Below, in pieces: positions 7,086 to 9,801 of a stretch of DNA of 9,801 nucleotides. The DNA comes from Bacillota bacterium (GTDB lineage: Bacteria > Bacillota > Clostridia > Peptostreptococcales > Anaerovoracaceae), in NCBI GenBank assembly GCA_029266295.1, contig JAQSXD010000103.1:1-9801 (forward strand), read 5' to 3'. The position numbers were made by a program, and so were the translations under genes. The stretch's first letter is position 1, and each line of letters opens with the position of its first letter. The notes beneath the pieces were generated by a model, which saw only the letters and a program-made list of their open reading frames with translations, was not told where the DNA came from and ran no database searches.

Positions 7086-7113
7086 AATATAGTTTCCAAT
7101 TGGAAACTATATT
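7086..7113. promoter_or_regulatory. 28-bp perfect palindrome, putative activator-binding site (UAS)
   Basis: A perfect 14+14 bp palindrome has the core GTTTCCAATTGGAAAC (7092-7107). It is centred about 98 bp upstream of the predicted sigma-54 start site, the usual place for an enhancer of a sigma-54 activator. The core shares GTTTCCAA and GAAAC with the two repeats at 7204-7242. Confidence 0.75.
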
Positions 7114-7203
7114 TATTTAAATTTTCTGAATTATCGGACGAAACGTTTTGGTAAATCCCCATAAATTGGTGCTTTCACTGTTTTTCCAATCCCGCACCAG
7201 ATC

Positions 7204-7242
7204 TGTTTCCAAACAGAAACATATTGTTTCCAAACAGAAACA
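7204..7242. promoter_or_regulatory. Two identical 18-bp operator-like repeats in tandem (UAS)
   Basis: TGTTTCCAAACAGAAACA occurs at 7204-7221 and again, identically, at 7225-7242. The spacing is 21 bp, two helical turns. Each copy is an inverted repeat (TGTTTC-N6-GAAACA) and matches the GTTTC-N6-GAAAC pattern of the palindrome at 7086-7113. They lie near -211 and -232 of the sigma-54 promoter, just past the activator's stop codon, with an extra half-site GTTTCC at 7243-7248. Cooperative binding of activator dimers is the natural reading. The spacing on one face supports this but does not prove it. Confidence 0.75.
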
Positions 7243-7252
7243 GTTTCCCTTT

Positions 7253-8677
7253 TTATGTTCGGTCGCTGTTATACTCAATTCCGAATTTTTTTATTTTTTT
7301 CGAAATTGTGGCCCGGTTAACCTTTAGAATTTTTGATGCCTCGTAGGCAGATTTGCTCTGGGACAAGACAGTCTCCAGTAGATTTTTTTCAAAACGATCC
7401 ACCTGCTGGGAAAGAGACATGGTATCATCAATTCCCTGAACAGAAAATGGGCTTAAATCATGATAAAGCTGGTTTTTAATCTGAGAAGCCGTAATTTCTT
7501 CCCCATCGGAAGTGAGCATAATTCGCTCCGTAATATTCTTTAGCTCCCGGATGTTTCCCGGCCAGTCATATTCGAGCAGCACCTGAACCGCAGCCTTCTG
7601 GATTCTCCTTTTTTGTGCGTACTTCCCGTTAAACTGCTTGATGAAGTCCATCACCAGCGGTGGAATATCCTCTTTACGACTACGGAGCGCTGGAATTTCA
7701 ATCGGTATGATGTTGAGCCTGTAGTAGAGATCCTCTCTGAATTTCCCCTCAGCAATCGCCTTTCTTAGGTTGACATTGGTTGCAGCTATAATCCTTACAT
7801 CGATGGGAATGGTCTGCGTCCCTCCCACTCTCATGATTTCTCTCTCCTGAATCACCCGCAGCAGCTTCGACTGCATGGCGGGAGAAAGTTCTCCGATCTC
7901 GTCCAAAAAAAGAGTCCCGTCATTGGCAAGCTCAAACAATCCCGACTTACCGTCATTGCTGGCTCCTGTAAAAGCTCCTTTTTCATAGCCGAAAAATTCT
8001 GATTCCACAAGGTTTTCCGGTATGGCGGAGCAATTGACTTTAATAAAGGGCTTTTCATTTCTATGGCTGTTTCGATAAATAAAACTTGCCATCACTTCTT
8101 TGCCTGTACCCGACTCCCCGGTGATCAGAACCGTAGTCTCCCACCTTGCAATGCGCAGCGCCATATCCACAAGATTGCTCATAGACCTGCTTCTGTAAAT
8201 CAGCCCCTGATCCGCAGACAGACTTTGTTTTCTCAGGTACTCCAGCTCCCGCTCATATTTCTTATTGATTTTATCCTTTTCCTCCAGGACTTCTTTCAGT
8301 CTCATGGTTTCTGTGATATCTCGCTCCGTACAGACCACCAGCTCCAGTTCACTATTTCTGATGAGCGGAACCCCTGTTATGTATACCTGTCCATCCTCCC
8401 GAAGCTGCTGAACAATACTTTCTTCGGTTCTGCTGGCAATTGCCTTCAAGGAGGCAGATTCTGTCACATATCCCTCCGCCACCAGGTCTGCCATATTTTT
8501 TCCGATCAGTTCATCCCTCCCCAATCCGCCGGTTTTTACAGACTCATCATTGACCAGCAGCGTTTTTCCGTTTTGATCCGTAATATAAATGCCGACATTG
8601 ATGCAGTTTATGATTTCCAACAAGACTTCATAGTTTTGATGAATAAAGTCAGCAGCCATCTTACTTTTTTTCTCCAT
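7253..8677 (-). CDS. Sigma-54-dependent PAS/AAA+/Fis transcriptional activator
   Basis: The 474-residue protein (start ATG 8677) has an N-terminal PAS sensor (about residues 14-125, with VGIYITDQNGKTLLVN and the ERDIT end). A short coiled segment (126-155) follows, then a complete sigma-54-interacting AAA+ domain. Its motifs are Walker A GESGTGKE (187-194), sigma-54 loop GAFTGA (234-239), Walker B GTLFLDEIGE (254-263), REDLYYRL (314-321) and WPGNIREL (372-379). A Fis-type helix-turn-helix closes the protein (YEASKILKVNRATISKKIK, 445-463). It would remodel sigma-54 polymerase using ATP after sensing a small ligand through PAS. No phosphoacceptor receiver domain is present. The frame stays open 54 codons upstream to 8839, but that part lies in a hairpin-rich repeat, begins without a ribosome site and does not look like protein. 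AAGGAAAT precedes ATG 8677. The downstream operators and -24/-12 promoter are its presumed targets. Confidence 0.93.
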   Translation of the reverse strand: MEKKSKMAADFIHQNYEVLLEIINCINVGIYITDQNGKTLLVNDESVKTGGLGRDELIGKNMADLVAEGYVTESASLKAIASRTEESIVQQLREDGQVYITGVPLIRNSELELVVCTERDITETMRLKEVLEEKDKINKKYERELEYLRKQSLSADQGLIYRSRSMSNLVDMALRIARWETTVLITGESGTGKEVMASFIYRNSHRNEKPFIKVNCSAIPENLVESEFFGYEKGAFTGASNDGKSGLFELANDGTLFLDEIGELSPAMQSKLLRVIQEREIMRVGGTQTIPIDVRIIAATNVNLRKAIAEGKFREDLYYRLNIIPIEIPALRSRKEDIPPLVMDFIKQFNGKYAQKRRIQKAAVQVLLEYDWPGNIRELKNITERIMLTSDGEEITASQIKNQLYHDLSPFSVQGIDDTMSLSQQVDRFEKNLLETVLSQSKSAYEASKILKVNRATISKKIKKFGIEYNSDRT

Positions 8678-8702
8678 TCCTTCGATTTCCTTTCTTTTTA
8701 TT

Positions 8703-8723
8703 AAAAAAGTGGCTTCGCCACTT
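8703..8723 (-). terminator. Rho-independent terminator immediately upstream of the activator gene
   Basis: On the minus strand, AAGTGGC-GAA-GCCACTT (8723-8707) is a perfect 7-bp stem with a 3-base loop, running into TTTTTT (to 8703). It stands only about 25 nt before the activator ATG. Transcripts coming from further upstream should stop here unless they read through. It is also the left end of the G+C-rich hairpin region. Confidence 0.65.
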
Positions 8724-8839
8724 CCACTAGGGAACCCTAACGGCCTTTGGCCTCCGACTCGCTTAGCTCCCTGCTGTCCGTTTTGCCATCCAAGCAAGCT
8801 TGGGGCAAGAAGGCATGGCGCGCCCTCTGCACTCCCCAT

Positions 8840-8877
8840 TTTATCTAATAGGAAATGATCGTTCCTATTTAGATAAA
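8840..8877. repeat. 38-nt inverted repeat at the right end of the hairpin element
   Basis: TTTATCTAATAGGAA (8840-8854) pairs with TTCCTATTTAGATAAA (8862-8877) with only one bulged base, around a 7-base loop. It abuts the terminator T-tract at 8875-8882. It may be the boundary of the inserted element or an operator. Confidence 0.6.
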
Positions 8878-8904
8878 AAAATCCGATACAAAAGCCTGTA
8901 TCGG
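8875..8904 (-). terminator. Rho-independent terminator downstream of tspO-like gene
   Basis: On the minus strand, CCGATACA (8904-8897) pairs perfectly with TGTATCGG (8890-8883) around a 6-base loop and is followed by ATTTTTTTA. This can end the TspO transcript (stop at 9074). It would also end any transcript started at the promoter 8946-8974 after about 65 nt. Confidence 0.8.
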
Positions 8905-8945
8905 TTTAGCAGCGTGTTTGTTCCGAGCCTTTTTCTTTAGGGATC

Positions 8946-8974
8946 AGCATAACATAGGTACGCAATGAATTCAA
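8946..8974 (-). promoter_or_regulatory. Extended -10 promoter candidate 5' of the short terminated RNA
   Basis: On the minus strand, TTGAAT (8974-8969) and TATGCT (8951-8946) are separated by 17 bp. TG sits one base before the -10, making an extended -10. Initiation near 8939 would lead straight into the terminator at 8875-8904. The downstream product is either a short RNA or an attenuated leader of the activator gene. Confidence 0.45.
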
Positions 8975-9073
8975 TAAAAGCATGCGGAATATTTTGAATA
9001 TTTCGATATTTACCAAGTCACATTTTCGATATGAATCAAGACACATTTTTTGTAAGGATATCATCAACCAATT

Positions 9074-9538
9074 CTACCGGTTCATCAAATAAATAGATAA
9101 ATTCAGGTATCCAGCAAACAGCACCCAGATCAAGTATGGAATTTGCAGGTAAGCCGCAGTCTTATTCACCTGATAGAAACTGACAATCATGAGCACGATC
9201 ATCCCTAGCAGAAGGAGGAGCCAGACAAAGGCCAGCAGATACATCTGCAGATTGAAGAAGATGATGGACCAGAGGAAATTCATCACCAGCTGAATCGAGT
9301 ATATTCTAAGGGCCTGATTTCGGTAGGATGAGTCGGAAACATAGACAAGGTAAGCGGATATGCCCATTAAAATATAAAGAATCGTCCAGACGATGGGAAA
9401 CACCCAATTGGGGGGTACAAGATCTGGCTTTGCAACAGCATCATAGGCCTGCATACTGTCCATTGTGAGATATCCGGCCAGGGTACCAACCCCCACGCTG
9501 ATCAGGATGCTAATAATAAGGGATTTTAAATTTTTCAT
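9074..9538 (-). CDS. tspO: TspO/MBR-family membrane protein
   Basis: The 154-residue protein has the five membrane helices and length of the TspO/peripheral benzodiazepine receptor family. Bacterial members bind porphyrins and other hydrophobic ligands in the cytoplasmic membrane. Recognisable conserved stretches are KPDLVPPNWVFPIVWTILY (37-55; Trp45, Trp51, Tyr55), the third helix QLVMNFLWSIIFF (83-95; Asn87, Trp90), and the last helix PYLIWVLFAGYLNLSIYLMNR (134-154; Trp138, Asn146). The frame could begin at GTG 9550. ATG 9538 is preferred because AAAGGTGG ends eight bases before it and the GTG would sit inside that site. It stands alone, with a terminator about 170 nt downstream, so it is probably monocistronic and unrelated to the sigma-54 operon. 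Tetrapyrrole or stress-related roles are family knowledge, not shown here. Confidence 0.93.
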   Translation of the reverse strand: MKNLKSLIISILISVGVGTLAGYLTMDSMQAYDAVAKPDLVPPNWVFPIVWTILYILMGISAYLVYVSDSSYRNQALRIYSIQLVMNFLWSIIFFNLQMYLLAFVWLLLLLGMIVLMIVSFYQVNKTAAYLQIPYLIWVLFAGYLNLSIYLMNR

Positions 9539-9661
9539 AAGATTCACCACCTTTCAAGGATAGTAATATCTTATGGCATCCTTTCATACTTATGCATCAC
9601 AACTAAGGAAACCTGTGTTGAAAAGGGCTTATTTGTCATAAATTTAAACGAGGTGATTTTT

Positions 9662-9801
9662 ATGGATGCATATGAATTGACTGCGCTTATAACGGCCTTT
9701 GCCATTGCCATTGCCAAGGCAACCCCCAATAATGACGAGCTTGCCGTGATTTCCCTTGCCTACAGCCAACTCAGTGATGCCCTTGATTTCATCATTGCGG
9801 A
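9662..9801 (+). CDS. Small uncharacterised protein, partial (3' end beyond window)
   Basis: ATG 9662 follows GAGGTGA with a five-base spacer, a strong ribosome site. The frame stays open for 46 codons to the window edge. The product starts MDAYELTALITAFAIAIAKA and continues TPNNDELAVISLAYSQLSDALDFIIA. It looks like two helices separated by a polar NNDE turn, the first alanine/isoleucine-rich. The layout recalls very small clostridial hypothetical proteins of about 50-60 residues (DUF6774-like). That is recalled from memory, so it is only a hint. It is divergent from the TspO gene across a 123-nt spacer in which no convincing promoter can be assigned. The function is unknown. Confidence 0.65.
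   Translation, partial: MDAYELTALITAFAIAIAKATPNNDELAVISLAYSQLSDALDFIIA

Larger units (their letters stand above)
8703..8877. repeat. Hairpin-dense putative palindromic repeat element
   Basis: This roughly 175-nt stretch is much richer in G+C between 8709 and 8836 than its A/T-rich flanks. It is packed with inverted repeats: 8707-8723, TAGGG/CCCTA at 8728-8739, GGCC-TTT-GGCC at 8742-8752, a compound hairpin at 8783-8808 (TTGCC..CCAAGC-AA-GCTTGG..GGCAA), GGCGCGCC near 8818, and the large inverted repeat at 8840-8877. It bears no gene of its own. An open frame runs through it and fuses to the activator frame, but the translation is low-complexity and lacks a ribosome site. The composition break suggests a mobile palindromic repeat or a structured RNA. 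Whether other copies exist cannot be tested here. Confidence 0.5.

Noticed and set aside
7204..7242. The tandem TGTTTC-N6-GAAACA repeats as a terminator or CRISPR array
   Set aside because: There is no T-tract after either hairpin, only two copies exist, and the 3-bp gap between them is far too short for a CRISPR spacer. An operator reading fits better.
8063..8704. 213-codon open frame on the plus strand
   Set aside because: It is antisense to the activator's PAS and AAA+ coding sequence, whose motifs are unmistakable. The antisense translation has no recognisable domain.
8678..8839. 54-residue N-terminal extension of the sigma-54 activator starting at ATG 8839
   Set aside because: No ribosome site precedes it, the DNA is a hairpin-rich repeat-like stretch with a terminator inside, and the PAS domain starts normally after ATG 8677, which has a ribosome site.
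9551..9661. Promoter for the small plus-strand gene using TTGAAA at 9618-9623
   Set aside because: No acceptable -10 hexamer lies at 16-18 bp; the A/T-rich stretch is too ambiguous to assign.

Overview
The window looks like a chromosomal segment of an anaerobic Gram-positive bacterium of the class Clostridia. The basis is moderate G+C, strong AGGAGG-type ribosome binding sites, a PAS/AAA+/Fis sigma-54 activator, and protein sequences of clostridial character. This placement is an inference from sequence style, not from a search. All genes except a fragment at the right edge lie on the minus strand, so the natural reading order is right to left.

Right edge (9074-9801): a TspO/MBR membrane protein gene on the minus strand. 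Divergent from it on the plus strand is the start of a very small unidentified protein.

8678-9073 has no credible gene but is rich in signals. It holds an extended -10 promoter (8946-8974), a rho-independent terminator about 35 nt downstream (8875-8904), a 38-nt inverted repeat (8840-8877), and a G+C-rich hairpin-dense stretch. That stretch ends in a second terminator (8703-8723) just before the regulator gene. The hairpin-rich unit looks like an inserted repeat element. Its accidental open frame extends the regulator ORF upstream.

5753-8677 and on to 2637 is the core: a sigma-54-controlled catabolic module. A PAS-AAA+-Fis activator (8677-7253) is followed by a 288-nt intergenic region. That region carries a near-consensus -24/-12 promoter (7011-7028), a 28-bp perfect palindrome at about -98, and two identical 18-bp operator-like repeats 21 bp apart at about -211 and -232. 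Downstream lie a saccharopine/lysine-6-dehydrogenase-like enzyme, a GPH-type (MFS_2) cation symporter, and an NAD(P)-dependent aldehyde dehydrogenase. The simplest reading is import of an amino acid or amine-like substrate, oxidation to an aldehyde, then oxidation of the aldehyde to an acid, switched on by a small molecule sensed by the PAS domain. The substrate is not determined by the sequence.

Left part (1-2636): two DMT/EamA transporters. The first (2409-1516) is preceded by a 227-nt leader containing a long-range paired structure and a direct repeat. The second (1313-285) has a good sigma-70-type promoter with an inverted repeat over its -10. It overlaps by one base (TAATG) a winged-helix regulator gene that runs off the left edge.
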